Part shown: one piece after another, positions 24,607-37,395 of the stretch
Layout: each line of letters opens with the position of its first letter
Position numbering within the stretch: position 1 is the first letter of the stretch
Source of the DNA: Odiellus spinosus
Lineage: Eukaryota; Arthropoda; Arachnida; Opiliones; Phalangiidae
Assembly: GCA_963920705.1 (NCBI GenBank)
Contig: OY987228.1
Coordinates: 16,537,187 to 16,601,186, forward strand
Reading direction: 5' to 3'
DNA length: 64,000 nucleotides
The notes under the pieces: model-generated
Database searches by the model: none
Told to the model about the DNA's origin: nothing
Seen by the model: the letters and a program-made list of their open reading frames with translations, nothing else
Program-made: the position numbers and the translations under genes

Positions 24607-25992
24607 TTAGTTTTATTATCTTAGGTTATAAATCCGTAACAATAATAAAGGAATAAAGTTTTCACGACTGCTTATTTTTTAAAGTTTTAAGTTTTCGAGA
24701 GAGAAATAGCATCTTAGCGGCTTATAGGTTGTTACGCACTTTCTGCTATTGGCTCAACTGTATATATCCCATCAAAAAATGCGCGCGAGACTTACTCTAG
24801 CGTAAGGCGCCTTTTTATTGATCGAAAGATCTGAGTGAGGGGACACTCTGGATTTTATTTTTCTTTCCTTCTTCAACGTTCTTTCCAAGTACCCCGAAAT
24901 CTATGGCCCTTTGCCAATGGTTTGAGTCGCTTCTTATATATAGCAATACGAAAGCATAAAGACCGGTTTCTATCCTATAGTTAGAAGAAGGAGTAAAGAG
25001 ACTGTCGTTAAAGGGAGAGTGAAAATAATCAAGTTATTTGTGAATCGATTCCTCAATTGACATTAAAAATTAGCAAGCGATTGTTAAAGGATTTTATTAC
25101 TGAGATTTTATTTTGAATAATAACAAAAAACAATTAATTTAGATTAAAAATAAATTTATTTAATAATTAGAACATTTTACAACATTTTTTTTTTTAATTT
25201 AGCCGGGTGAAGTTTAAAATTCAATTGTTAGAAAGTTTTAATAAGTCTACTGGCTTTGATTGCAAATTTTTTTCGAGATTTTTGTCTGCAAATTATGCTC
25301 TATCAAAATGAGTTTGATTTTCTCTCTCATACACTTCTAACAAGTAGTAGATCTCTTTCTGCAGGGGTTAATTCCCAAAGCTATAGTTTTGTAGTTTATT
25401 TACCAAGAAACATGAATACAAAGATGTTCTATTCTCAATTTTACAAGGCTTAGCTTAGGAAATTAACCTCGGATGGAAAAAAAACAAATCTGTAGTGTTT
25501 TTTAAAGATCTGATGGAATTTTGACTGCAAAATCTGCGAGGATGGTACCATGGGTAGATGCGGTATGAATGCGGTACTGGAATGAGTTCTTGCCAATATA
25601 TAGTTTAGGATATCAATGTTTTTTAATTTAAAAACTTGCTTGTAAGGGTTTATATTTCTTGTGTACTTCAATAGGTTCTTGGAATAACTTTATTTTGACC
25701 TTTTTTACAATCCTTTAACATCGGCAAAGTGGGAGGCTATATGGGAGGGGTCAGTCGCGCCTAATGGAGGTTTCTCGGCAATGGTAAATACTATGTAGTT
25801 TTTGTTAGTATCCGTACGCGATCCTAGAATACTAGACGCGTTGCAAAAAGGAATTTACTACATTTTCTTTTCGAATTTTAACAGTATGTATCTCTCCGCC
25901 GTAGTATTGCTCATTATATAAATTTCGAATGGTGTACTGTATACTACCATTCGTAACCCCCAAGACCCTCAATCCACGTCTCTATGAGGAGA

Positions 25993-26029
<37 letters not shown>

Positions 26030-27463
26030 ATTCGGAGAAAAACGGATATAAGAGGAGAGTTTGTAAAAAGCATTTCCGGATATAGTCGTGATGGATCCAT
26101 AAAGCGGATTCCAGGCGCCTTTTTTCAAAATGAAACTATACATCCGATGAGGCTTCGGTGTGGTGATCGTGACCTTATATACGAGTTTGAACTGGGCCAG
26201 CTAGCCATGTCCTAGACTGAACCTTAAGGTCGATATTATAGAAATTTTATTGGGCCTTTTATTTCTTTATATGTTTAGGGCCCTAAAATACCGTTTTTTG
26301 GCCCCAAATCTCATTTTAATAGTTTTTCCGAAATCTTTCAAAGAAGTTTAAGTCTCAATATTCCCTCAAAAAATTAAATGGTGTTTATTTTCAACCTATT
26401 TTTGGTCCATAGTGTACGATTATATATTCTAGTTCTAAAGTATATTTTGAAAAATCTCCTTTCTATGAAGTGTTAAGGCGTACGATAAATCGAAACAAAC
26501 GATTTACAAAATCAAACGATTAACAAAAACCTTCCTAATAAAAAACCCACCAAAGGTTAACAAAGCGATTAACAATGGCTAGGAATAACAAATCAAAACT
26601 ATTAGAAATATACAAAAATTACTACAATAGTAAAAAAATATTTTGTTGTAGGTCTTTTCGAAATATTTGGGAACCAAAGTTTCTTAAAAACGTTGTAAAA
26701 ATTTCTATATATATTTTTCATAGTACGAGAAAGTTTAAAATATAATCTGTAGACATCAGTTTTACAAAAACTAAATTACAAATAACCCTTGACAGTTTAA
26801 ACCTAATAACATTTAACCAAAGCCAAATAACAATTATCAAAAAATTACACTTAATCAAAAAAAAAAAAAAAAAAGAACACCTAACAAAATTTTAAAATAA
26901 TTTGTAATTGGTATTTTTTTATCACTCGCTCTCAATGACTTGTTTATTTAAATATCTCGATAACCAAAAATGAGAGTTTAAACCTAATTTGTCCTTTAAA
27001 ACTGGAGTTAAGATCATGGGAACATTATGATAAAGTCTAAACACATCGTATATAGTAGGCTCACTTGGCGCTTCGCCATTAGCGTTATTAATACTACAAG
27101 CATCATATTGAGCTGTACAACCACTTTTTTTTTTGACTTCTGATCCTCATGTAGCGGCTCAGTATCCCATTAATCTGAAACGGAAAGCAAAATTTCTTAG
27201 TGGTTTATCCCCATTGGATGATAATACTTCGGAATCTTACATTATATTAATCATACAACGCTCTTTCAATCTATATCCTTGTATTGTTTGCAAAAACTAT
27301 TTTTATCCCTAGTCAGATTTAACGTTGAGTATTAATCCGACTCAACTTTCCCTTCGTTGCGAAATGATGTTGAATAAATAATCATATTTTTATTATTTTA
27401 GTAGCAACGAATCTTATCCTTCTTACTCTCTTTAAGCTTATATTCTGTTATTTATTATTACAG
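24607..27463. other. Non-coding stretch, presumed intron or upstream of the cysteine-rich exon
   Basis: No further exon could be supported. It includes a tract of 33 A at 25996-26028 and a hairpin CGAATGGT/ACCATTCG around 25926-25953. The end of the stretch is pyrimidine-rich and finishes in TTATTACAG, the splice acceptor of the following exon. Confidence 0.4.
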
Positions 27464-27604
27464 CCCTTATTCCCGTTGGTGATAACTGTTCGAAAAACGA
27501 AGAATGTATTACCGACAAGGATCTTATCTGCGACGTGACGTCACAGAAATGCGTTTGTCAAGACGAAAACAAAGTTATCTCGCCCGAAGGAAAATGTCTA
27601 TTAA
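27464..27604 (+). CDS. Internal exon encoding a six-cysteine EB/EGF-like module
   Basis: A 141-bp exon is bounded by acceptor TTATTACAG and donor GTAAGT. Reading from the third base gives LIPVGDNCSKNEEC, then DLICDVTSQKCVCQDENK and GKCLL. The cysteine spacing is C-x5-C-x7-C-x6-C-x-C-x12-C, with VGDNC at the start and CVC in the middle, as in EB modules and related EGF-like domains of secreted or membrane proteins. Both flanking introns are phase 1, so the exon is symmetrical and can be duplicated or skipped without a frameshift, a usual property of shuffled extracellular modules. The parent protein is unknown: I found no convincing neighbouring exon, so the introns must be long or the other exons outside the window. 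Codon use is richer in GC than the flanks. Confidence 0.72.
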
Positions 27605-28323
27605 GTAAGTACCATAATACTTATATTTTCTTTTCTTTTTTATTATGAAAATAATGATAGGTTTAGTCACTTTAGAAGGCTTTTTGGCTAAGTTATATAT
27701 GCTTGACGTGGCTTAGTTCAATTACTGCTCGGCCTTCATATACCCGTAAAACATTAAAAAAAATCATTTTTAAGGCTTAATTAACTCTTCAATGTAGGTG
27801 ACTTGAAACGTGTCATTTATTTAAAGTACCAGAAAAGATAAAATAGAAAGAGAGTATGAAAAGTAAAATTAAATTATAGTTTAGTCTAAATTTTAGACTA
27901 GACTCGCAAATCTAATTTAGAAATAATGAAACCATATCACTGCTAATTTTTAATGACAGCAAATTAGCATTTCGATCTAGTTCGGTTGTTTTAGTGACGT
28001 AATCTAAGTGAAACCAATAAAAATCCATGGAATAATAAACACAGGGGACGAAAGACATAGCGAAATGGGGAGTAAAAAGAATTAAGGTTTGGGCAGGCAT
28101 AGCTAAAATTAAAAGGGGTTGAAAATATTTTGCCGCTTAAAAAATATCCCTTTCACTTCTAACTCGTACTCTGTTCAGTTCTCCTTGTCCTTACCTCACG
28201 TCGTTTGTAATTTTTCTACGTCAAAATCGTGGAAAAATTAACTAAACTAAATTAACGTTACCTTCAAAATCAGGTGTTTAAATTTTCGCTGTTTAAAGTA
28301 ATCAATTTTTATCGGCTTAAATA

Positions 28324-28608
28324 AGCTACGGTCAAACTAGCATCTCTTATTCGATTTGAAACGGTAAAATCAAACCGATATTCAAATCGCCAGGAATCGT
28401 TTTAAGCGTCACGCGTTCACGCATTATCTTTATAAATCGATTAATCGTAGCTTCATCTATCGGTTGTTGAAACCGAATCGGTACGAAACTGGTTCCCGAA
28501 GCAATTTCGAGAAATCGAATCAAATCGATTAGAGAAAAATCGTTCCCTGTTCACGCGACTCTATCGAAACGTTTTGAAACGGTTGCAAGGCCTAATACGA
28601 ACGCAGCT
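28324..28608. mobile_element. GTTCACAC-type element, copy c
   Basis: A 285-bp element with ends AGCTACGGTCAAACTAG and (reverse complement of the right end) AGCTGCGTTCGTATTAG. The interior closely matches the 3897 copy, including CAAATCGCCAGGAATCG and CACGCGTTCACGCATTAT. It lies about 0.7 kb downstream of the cysteine-rich exon, probably within its intron. Confidence 0.78.
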
Positions 28609-31512
28609 ATATTAATTTCCTGTAATTCTGGACAAATTTTTAAGGAACCATTTAAAATTTCTTGTTTTTCCTTTTTATTTGCCCTTTAAAGGTGTTTAAA
28701 CAACACGATGGTTCTTTTTTAAAGCTAGGTATGATATTTATAGCCTATTGACTCGGTTAGGGGCACCTGTCTAATTATTTCTGACCGCGTTTGAAATAAT
28801 TAGCCGAACTATATACCCATATAATCTCTCGGTAACATTTAGTCCAAGAAAATTCATCTAATAGAGTCCGAGCCTGTTTGTCGAGTGTTGTTTCGAAGCG
28901 TTAAGGTTTAACGTCCTTATTTTCCATCCGTTAGTTCTATTTTCCCGGATACGAGATTATAGAGTCTGAAGCTTCGAGAATTTATTTTCTCTATACTTTA
29001 GGAAAATATATTCAAAATGCGTTGGATGTTCCGCATCGTCTGTTTCGAAAACAGGGTTGAAACTGACCATAAATTATGATCTTGCACTAGACTCTTACGC
29101 TTGTGTACTATACTTCGTATAAGCGAATAACTTTAAAATCTGGGTTTAACAATCTTGAACTAAAGTATATGCGCGTGAATAATGGTTGTTTGAACTCGCT
29201 GTTCGCAAAATTTTGACAACTTTTAATACGTTTTATAAAGCTAGCTTTTTGGACATAGGCAGGTGTTTGGAAGGAACGTCTTATAAATATAGTCAATTCT
29301 CCCTTGAGTTGGCATATCACGCTCTATAGGTTATCCTTAAAATATTTATGATTTGCTGACTTGAATGTGAATGGATCATAGCTTTCAAATTTCTGCCAAC
29401 TCGAGGTTAAATAAATTATAATTTAAATTTATTATTTCAAGAAGGAAGTATGAGGCTATAATTATATTTATAATAATAGTAATAATTATTATAATGAAAA
29501 AGACATAACGGGGATAGTTTCAGACAGCATTTATTTTCTAGATAGGGGGTTAAAAGATTAAACGTCTACTAATTCACGACTCATTAATAACAACCTTGAA
29601 ATTGACCTAAATTTCTATAGAAAAAAGGGTTTTACGTTGGAAATTTGGGCCCATTCAAGGATGTAAATCAGTTTATAAATTTGTATTGTGGATGGGGTAT
29701 ATCACTATATTGTACTTTTGAACTTCTAATGTGTGATTTAATCTGTATTGTTACGTTTGATCTAATTTAATCTTGATAGGGTGAAATATAAGAGGGACTA
29801 TCCCACTTCCCCGAAAAATGAACACCTGATTTCTTATATTTCCTAGATTTCTTCTGATTCCTAATATTATCCTCGATTTCTTTGGGATTTCGGGATTTCC
29901 AGAAATACAGAAATATAATTCTCGCTGCTTGTACACCTGATATCTTAAGTGCCTATAGCCCTTCGTAAATATCCCCTATATAATCTATTTAGTGAGATTA
30001 AGAAAGTATATTTAAATTTCTCTGTGAAACACTTCTAATTAATGGGAATAATTAGTAATTTGTTGCGGGTGGTTAGTCTAAAGATCCCAGATCGTCTTAG
30101 AGGAATTATTATCTTGAAAATCCAAAACCGCTAATAACATTTAACAGAAACTCAACGTGGTCGATTTCGCAGACCAACTCTCACATCTTCGATATCACCT
30201 TGACCCCGTATTAAAACCCCGACCTATATACATTTAACGACGCGATGTAGGCTAATATCCTTTACCTAGTCCGTTATTATGCCTTGCTCACGTCCGATCC
30301 CGTTCTTTCAGACACCAAAAATAGATAATTGGCGGGCGACGATTTTCTCATTTTTATTGTATTCCCTGTAAACCCGTAAACTATACTGATTCCACGCGTC
30401 GCGCTAATGGGGAAAATATTCCCAACGTACTACTTTTTTTTATTAATGGAGGTTAACATTGTGCGCCACTACGCCATAATATTTCCAATTATGTATACTT
30501 AATGTAAAAATTTATTGATTCGAAATATGCCTACTGCGGTTAAGAGTTTGAAATATACTGCATTGAGGATCGATACATACATAAACATATTATCAGAAGG
30601 AGATAATAGGAGAAGGGATTATTTCTAATCTATTATTTGAATCGTCGAATCGAATTTGCCATTTAATAAAAAAATGCTCATTCGAAATAAACTAATTTCA
30701 CTATCGTCATCCTACCTTGGCAATCTAGGTAACCAAAAATGAGCTCCTGATGATTACAAGAAACATTCCGATGGTGGTTAATTTTAATCCCTTTGTTTCT
30801 GGTTGCGAGTAAGCGTTGTTCGCCGCTCCTTCATCATATTTCGAATCGTTGGATTCTTTATAATCGTTCATAACGCCTCCAAATTAAGGAACTAGCTACT
30901 CTTTCACAGTTTTCTTTACCTGTTAATAGAAAAGCCAACAAGGAAGTTGGTCAGATTTGTCATTAGGAAAACACAGCTTTCTCCATTTTCCTATATATCC
31001 TTTTTAAAAATATGAAAGGGTGGAAAAAAAGGTATAATAAAAAAAGTAGATCAGTGGCGCCGTTCAGCCTACCGAGGAACGAAAGAGAGACTGAGTGTGT
31101 TTTACATTAAAATCATCTAAGGTTTTCACTAGAAGGAAAGATATCATAATGTATTTCCTACGATATAAGTAACGGGTTATTGAAGAACTTAGGCATAGTA
31201 CCAACTTTATTTGAATCAAATGACGAATTCAATTCAGTTTGAATTTTCAGAACGTACAAAGAAATTCTTCCGTCTAGTATTCTAGTTCAATTCGCTTTTT
31301 TTTAATTTTAAATGAAGGCGATTTGTTGTTTAGTACATATTGTAAACTCAAAAAGATTCCACATATACATTCTCATTACAGTTTTTCGGGTTATTATACC
31401 CGCGCCGCGACAAACGATTTCATATATTTTATTCCGTTTTCTTTCTTATGGTACTGTTCAGATCATATAGAATTCAGAGTAAGTTTGCACTACTAAGAAA
31501 CCTATCTTATAT

Positions 31513-31535
31513 CAAGAAGGATCTGATCCTTCTTG
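31513..31535. repeat. 23-bp palindrome resembling fused element ends
   Basis: The sequence CAAGAAGGATC-T-GATCCTTCTTG has perfect 11-bp arms around one base. The arm matches the terminal sequence of the GC-rich element (TCAAGAAGGATCAG at 41731), so this may be two element ends joined after loss of the interior. Confidence 0.55.
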
Positions 31536-32542
31536 CTTATATTTGCTATCTTCGTAACATTAAAAAGCGTGTTAGAGTGACTCTGTAAAAATGGATAACT
31601 TAGAATGTAACTTTCAGATAATGTTTTCTTCGTTGGGTCACCGGCGCTGTCACGAAAAGTCCTTCCTTATTTGAACCGGTAATGTGGGTCGCACGCGAGC
31701 GAGGCTGCGAGGCGGATTAAGAAGTAAAGAACTGGGAAGGAGGGGAAGAGAATCTCTCCACTCTGTTTTCCTTAAATCGACGCATTAAGGTTCTCAAACA
31801 AAGGCCTGGGGTGCCTGTGACTAAAGCCAAAATCAGTTTTCATTGAGTATAAAAGGGTAAAATACCCTCTATATTTATAAGAAATCAAGAGATGTGTTGT
31901 GCACTGAAATTTCAAACTGTTTTTGACTAAAGTTCATGTATAGAGATAATAAAGTGAAAGGCTGAAAGACAGAAACTCCTGCTGAACGTAATCACGAGCT
32001 TTCTTTCTCTCAACCTTTTCCTTAAGGTTTCTAAGACATATGGGATAGTGTGGAACCTCTAATCGACTGCGTAGGGTTTTTTGCCCCTCATCTTTATATA
32101 GAAAATGAAAATTCTTGAAAGCTTTCATTCTTTTAAACACTTTCGGGTGATGAGGCGCTCGTCAAGCTCGACGTGCTCATTTACTCCTTGGAATTTTTTT
32201 CAACTTTTTAAAGCATTTTTTATTTTTTTTTTTCCTTTCTTCTTTGTTTTTGGATTGGGTGGTAACTTGCCCTAGATTTGGTTTAAGTATCGTACTAATG
32301 ACTTTCCGTCGGATTTTGGAGTTTTGGGGGTTGGGTGTAGTTTGTCTGGACAATCTGTCGAAATAAAACTTTTGTTTTCGCTAAGATTTTTAGGCCTAAT
32401 TTTTTTGAAAAGTCAATTTGTAAAACTAAGTGAATGTCTATTCATTTTACAAATAAAATTAAGATTTCTGTTTCTTAAAACAAATGTTTTAAAGCATTTT
32501 ATACGTTAAATTGGACAGAAATTTATTTTAAAACTAGACCTT

Positions 32543-32824
32543 ATCAAGGAGGATCAGAGGAGAGGAAATGTGGGGCTGCGTTGAGTTAGAGAGAGAAGAG
32601 CCAACCTCCCACTCGGGTGGAAAGGGGGGGATAGGAAATTCTCGAGGTAAACTGTTGTCACGTGGTCGCTAGCTAGCGCGTCTCATAAAGGATTCGTTTT
32701 ACCCACGCGACAACATTTTACCACGAAACGTCTCTACCCCCGTTCTCCCAGAGTGGGAGTTTAGGCCGACGCAGTAGGAACCGCGCCGTCCCCACATTTC
32801 CTCTCCTTCTCTGATCCTCCTTGA
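32543..32824. mobile_element. GC-rich inverted-repeat element, complete copy
   Basis: Terminal inverted repeats start TCAAGGAGGATCAGAG and continue through GAGAGGAAATGTGGGG on both sides. The interior, much richer in GC than the flanks, contains near-palindromes (GTGGTCGCTAGCTAGCGCG; GTTGTCACGTGG against CGCGACAACA). A partial relative lies at 41731-41943. No target duplication was fixed. It is non-autonomous. Confidence 0.82.
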
Positions 32825-34482
32825 CCTATGAACTAAATCTCCAATTTCAACTTTCTTAATTTAAAGTCAAAATGAACTTTAGCTACAATATGATTTTTCA
32901 AATCAGTAAGCGAATAACGGAAAAGGTTTTTGAGGAAATATTTTGGATGACGAAATTCTAATCAAGTGTGATTTAGAATCGGGTTAGAATAAGGCGCTTT
33001 TAATTTTAAAAAGATTGAAGTTGTAAAAGTAAAGACTTATTATTTTTTAAACGCGTCAATTAATCTCATTAATCTTATAAAAAGAATTTAATATTAAGTT
33101 TGAAACAAATAATTTTAACCTAGAACTTGAGCGATCATGTATTCGCTTTACTTAGAACATAAAATAGGTATTTATATGAACGTATGTCCGTATGGGTTTC
33201 CTTTTAATATCGCGCGTTTATTCATAATCCATCTCACGCGGACCTTTAATAAGAAATGCCTCAAATTCCATAACTTATATAACGTTGATGTCAACGTTTC
33301 TCTATACATATCTATACATATATGGTTCTCGCGGTTCATTCGCTCCAATTCCTGTGGCAGCATTTGGTTCCGAAGCGCGTTCCCGTCATACGCGGAACAA
33401 TAATTATTTGTTTTCCCCTTAATAAACGGAAAAGCCAAACCTTTCGGTGGTTATGTCGGGAATTTCCCGCACTCGTAATTTCGCGTCCTTCCATATATTA
33501 TTTTTCGTTCATTCGTTTTTCCTCAATTAAGTTATATTCATTAGGAATTTTATTGGTTCATTTCAATATGCAGGAAATTTTCACACAATATAAAATTAAT
33601 TGTTGGACTATATAAAATTTATTGTAGGGCTTTCTGGATTAAGTATTTTCACGAAAGAGACAGCGGATAAAAAACGACATTCTACGTCATCAATACTATC
33701 GCGTGACCTGTTAAAGAATCCAAGGCTGATTCAAACACCTTCCGGCACTTGAAATGGTTGTTTTATGGCTGCCTTTCTTTTTAAAATATGATAGATAACT
33801 GAAGTTAAACCAAAAAATATGCGGGGAAGATTCTTTATAATTCCTGCTTGTCTAACGAAATAATCTCCCTATTCAAATTTATAAAACGTTTCTAACAATT
33901 TGAGAAATTATAGGGTAATTATTTGTCACAAAGCTGTCTTTTCCTCAGTTAAATATAAGGTCGCTCAGAATTTTATAATAGCAGCGATTTCTGTCAGTAC
34001 TAAATTTTGATATTGGCAAACAAGTAGCGATTTATGATCGTAAAGACTTCCTTTGAAGCAGTTTTATTTCTTTTTTTTTTTTTTTTTTTTTTTTTTTCTT
34101 TAACCGGAATCTCCTCTCTCTCTGACGTTCCCACTCCCCCGTCTATAGTTCGATCGGGTATTTCGCGTCTTCACCGAACATTCCTTCATCCATCAGTGTC
34201 TCTTCGTTCGCCTCGTATTATTTTTTTGTTTTTACTCTCTCAACTTTCCCATCTCTTTTGATCTCTTCTTTTCATCGCGTGCATAGTTCTCGTTCCGAAA
34301 CTTCTCCCCAATCAAATTAATTGGGTTAGATTCGTTCATTCGTTACCCTTTTGCTTAAAGTCGATAAATTCCCTCGCACACGACGACTCTGGTACTTGTG
34401 TACTGCAACAAAAAAGGGGAACATTCACTTTAAGTGATCTTCGAACATTAAGTCGAATTTAATTGGTAATTTCTTCAGCGGC
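32825..34482. other. Non-coding stretch with overlapping open frames of unclear meaning
   Basis: At 33137-33615 three frames (two forward, one reverse) stay open for 88-97 codons, but no encoded peptide has a recognisable domain. A tract of 27 T at 34071-34097 precedes a pyrimidine-rich region to about 34260. I call no gene. Confidence 0.35.
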
Positions 34483-34489
34483 ATTATAC

Positions 34490-34827
34490 CAGAAGCCGAT
34501 GAAACCCTCCTTTGAAGTCTACTACTCCAATGTTCCATATAGCGCTCCTCTCTGTATGGGTAAAATTCCCAATTTTACGAGTTAGAAGGGGTCCTACTTC
34601 ATCCCCCCCTGTCTACGGAAAATTGGAAATTCTCTCTCTCCACAAACGACAACGTTTTTTGGACGAACTCCAAGGCTGCTAGAGATATTCGCTCGACGAG
34701 CTCTCGCTCCGAAAACATCTACCGTTAGGAGGCGTACGAATCGCGCCTTTTCAGAATAACCCATACAGAGAGGGGTAGACAAGACCCGGGAGTAATAGAC
34801 TTCAAAGGAGGGTTTCATCGGCTTCTG
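34490..34827 (+). mobile_element. CAGAAG inverted-repeat element (MITE), copy 3
   Basis: A 338-bp element nearly identical to the copy at 9129, with the same termini and orientation. The flanking duplication is ATTATAC (34483-34489) and GTTATAC (34828-34834), six of seven bases matching. Its high similarity to the 9129 copy suggests recent activity. Confidence 0.92.
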
Positions 34828-34834
34828 GTTATAC

Positions 34835-36505
34835 TTAAAACAGGTCTAATTCATAAACCAATATTAAGCTAGAAAACCATTTTTAACTTACTTGGAAAGT
34901 AGGCCTTAACAGGAGACTCGTTAACGGTAAGATATTGAACTCTCCGTGGATCCTTGTTAAGCCTACGATCTGAGTAAATTTTTGTGGTACAAATGACCGT
35001 TATGGAGCTGCATTTTCCATTTATTTTTCTTTATTTTGTATTTTACCTACTATGTAGGCTATAACGCCTGTAAACACCCAGAAGTATGAGAGAAAATACG
35101 AAACGAGAACTCAAAAGCGCTAGCCTTCATATTATCTATTCTTTATATATCTCTTTTAACTCGTAAATCTCCGGAAATATGGAAACGCGATTAATTTAGT
35201 GTAACGGTTTCAAATTATCCTAAGTCAAGAATGTATTGAAGCTACTCTAACATCATCCTCGCACACTTGCCCTTATTGTGAAAAAGCGTCTGCTGATTTA
35301 TTGCCCCGCCTGATATCACGACCAACTTAAATCGACGGAGAAGTTGATCTAAATTGGGCGTGGTGAGGCGGGACCAATATATTATCAGATGTTTTAAGAT
35401 AAAGTAGTCGAAGACGTGCGGACTGAAGTAGTCTTCTTCAAGGTTCTTAGAGGCTTCAATTCGTTCTTGATAATATGAATTGCGACTGTATTTTCTAGGT
35501 CAGAAGTGAACCGATGTAATTTTTAGTTATTTTTCCTCAATTTCATTTTATGCTTGAGCATCTGGAATATATGTTTTACCTTGAATATGAGGGTCAAACT
35601 GAATATTAAGGGCAAGGACATATTTCTTACCAGATTCTGGTATCGCCCCGATTAATGACAATTACTTTTTAAGCAAACCGTCGAAGTTTCCATCAAGGGC
35701 GTATCCTTTCTCTTTCGGTATCGTTTCTTCGTGTAGAATATAGAATGACATTGAGCCCCTGTAGGGAATGCGCATTTACCTTTCCTTATCTAAAAGAGAA
35801 TAACCATCTCTTTATCTCTCTCTACTGTTTTAATTAAATGCCGAGCCCTTTTGGTATAAATGATCTATTTTAGTCGAAAAATCGCGATTTTCCAGATTGT
35901 CGCCTCATATCCGTGTGTTTGTCTCTAAATGATTTATATTCCTTCATCCTCCACTGAAGCTATATTCCTCGTTTCGTTTGTTCAAACTAAGGTGACTTTA
36001 TTAAAGAGATGGGAGGATCTAGAGACGAGCCCGAAATTATCTCCGTGAGCTCATTAACAAAAGCAAACAACTTCTGATTTACCGACAAACTTTCTATTTA
36101 AATCACTAACAATAGGTAGAGGGTAAACTGTCAAGGGGGAAAGAACACCTGACATCAAGCAACTCCCATAACGAGGGAGTGTTTGTAATGACAAATACCT
36201 TAATTCACCCACTAAGGGGAATGAAAACGAACCGATAAAAGCCACTGACTGACTTTAAAAGATCGGGATCGCCTCCTCCCTTTGTAGATAATCCGAACAA
36301 AAGTTTCATTTTGTTCCAAGCAGAGTACGGCTTTACTTCTGTTTGAAACTTGATTTAATAAGAAAAGCTATGGTGGATTAAAGGAAAGTTAATCAAGCAA
36401 AATTAAGTTTAAAGTCATCGTTTTACACCTTTGACATATTTAAATCGTCCACCAATTTGTTCCACTTGGGTTTTTAGGCGATAATTCGCGTCAAACAATA
36501 CGGAA
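34835..36505. other. Non-coding stretch
   Basis: No gene is recognised. The segment around 34855-34970 resembles 41575-41690 (AATATTAA-CTAGAAA, then GGAAA-TAGGC-TTA), indicating a degenerate dispersed repeat related to the nested element there. Confidence 0.35.
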
Positions 36506-36551
36506 TCGATAAAAAAATCACCTGTTGTTAGGTTTCATTCTGCCTTTAAAG
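36506..36551. mobile_element. Solo terminus of the CTTTAAAG inverted-repeat element
   Basis: The sequence matches the right end of the element at 41474-42057: ATCACCTGTTGTTAGGTTTC then ATTCTGCCTTTAAAG. It lies directly against the left border of the 7SL island. Confidence 0.6.
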
Positions 36552-36636
36552 TTATTTTTTATGCTTTTGATATATGATTTTGTTAAACTAAATAGATTTA
36601 TGTCAACTAAGTGATATCTTTCGATTAGTGTCATCA

Positions 36637-36938
36637 GCTGGGAGTCGTGGCGAACTCCTGTAATCCAGCGACTTGGAAGCTAGAATCGTTGAACGGTCTG
36701 AGGATGGGAATCCTACGGCTTATTGACCCGTGTCGATCGGATGTCCGCGCTAAGCCAGGCGTCAATATGGTGACCTCGGGGTAGCCCGTGGGTAACCAGG
36801 TTGTTCTAACGAGGAGTGAATCGGTCCAGGGCAGCAATGAAGCAGACTAAAGTTCCCGCGTCTAGCAGTAGTGGGTTAGCGTTCGAGAGCGGGCTGTGGG
36901 TCATAGCCTATCCGATAATGGCCGAACTCGATTCTTTT
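36637..36938 (+). ncRNA. SRP (7SL) RNA gene, island copy 1
   Basis: This encodes the RNA scaffold of the signal recognition particle, which pauses translation and targets secretory ribosomes to the ER. Over 302 nt it shows: 5' helix 2 GCTGG/CCAGC; helix 3 GAGT/ACTC; TGTAA (SRP9/14 site, nt 23-27); GATCGGATGTCCGCGCTAAG and CAATATGGTGACC, near-identical to vertebrate 7SL; helix 6 CGGG-GTAG-CCCG (SRP19); helix 8 with GCAA loop and AGCA (SRP54); CAGTAGTGGG; helix 5 GAATCG/CGATTC; and TTTT. This copy carries GTCGATCGG where most copies have GTAGATCGG, and a compensated helix 5 change: nt 68 is A (36704) and nt 275 is T (36911), where most copies have T and A. Confidence 0.95.
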
Positions 36939-37093
36939 GGATTAATTTTCTATAAAATTGATGCTTTTGGACTGGCGTAAGGGCGAAGGTCAAATTATTT
37001 TAGGCGTTATTGTTTTCAAGCTTTTGATATATGATTTCTTTAACTAGATAATTTTATGTAACTATAAGTGATATATTGGGATCAGTCCCAACA

Positions 37094-37395
37094 GCTGGGA
37101 GTCGTGGCGAACTCCTGTAATCCAGCGAATTGGAAGCTAGAATCGTTGAACGGTCTGAGGTTGGGAATCCTATGACTCATTGACCCGTGTAGATCGGATG
37201 TCCGCGCTAAGCCAGGCGTCAATATGGTGACCTCGGGGTAGCCCGTGGGTAACCAGGTTGTTCTAACGAGGAGCGAATCGGTTCAGGGCAGCAATGAAGC
37301 AGACTAAAGTTCCCGCGTCTAGCAGTAGTGGGTTAGCGTTCGAGAGCGGGCTGTGGGTCATAGCCTAACCGATAATGGCCGAACTCGATTCTTTT
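37094..37395 (+). ncRNA. SRP (7SL) RNA gene, island copy 2
   Basis: Intact, with GCAA loop and TTTT. It shares GCGAATTGG, CTATGACTC and GGTTCAGG with main-array copies at 54216, 55586 and 61983, so it belongs to the same sequence type despite the distance. Confidence 0.95.

Larger units (their letters stand above)
27605..32533. other. Non-coding stretch, presumed intron and intergenic
   Basis: Apart from the GTTCACAC element at 28324-28608 and the palindrome at 31513-31535, I recognise nothing. Small open frames at 27912, 29108, 29751 and 31934 (minus strand) have no domain or splice context. Confidence 0.35.

Noticed and set aside
33137-33615. Three overlapping open frames of 88-97 codons
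   Set aside because: Open on both strands at once, with no recognisable motif; more likely a local lack of stop codons.
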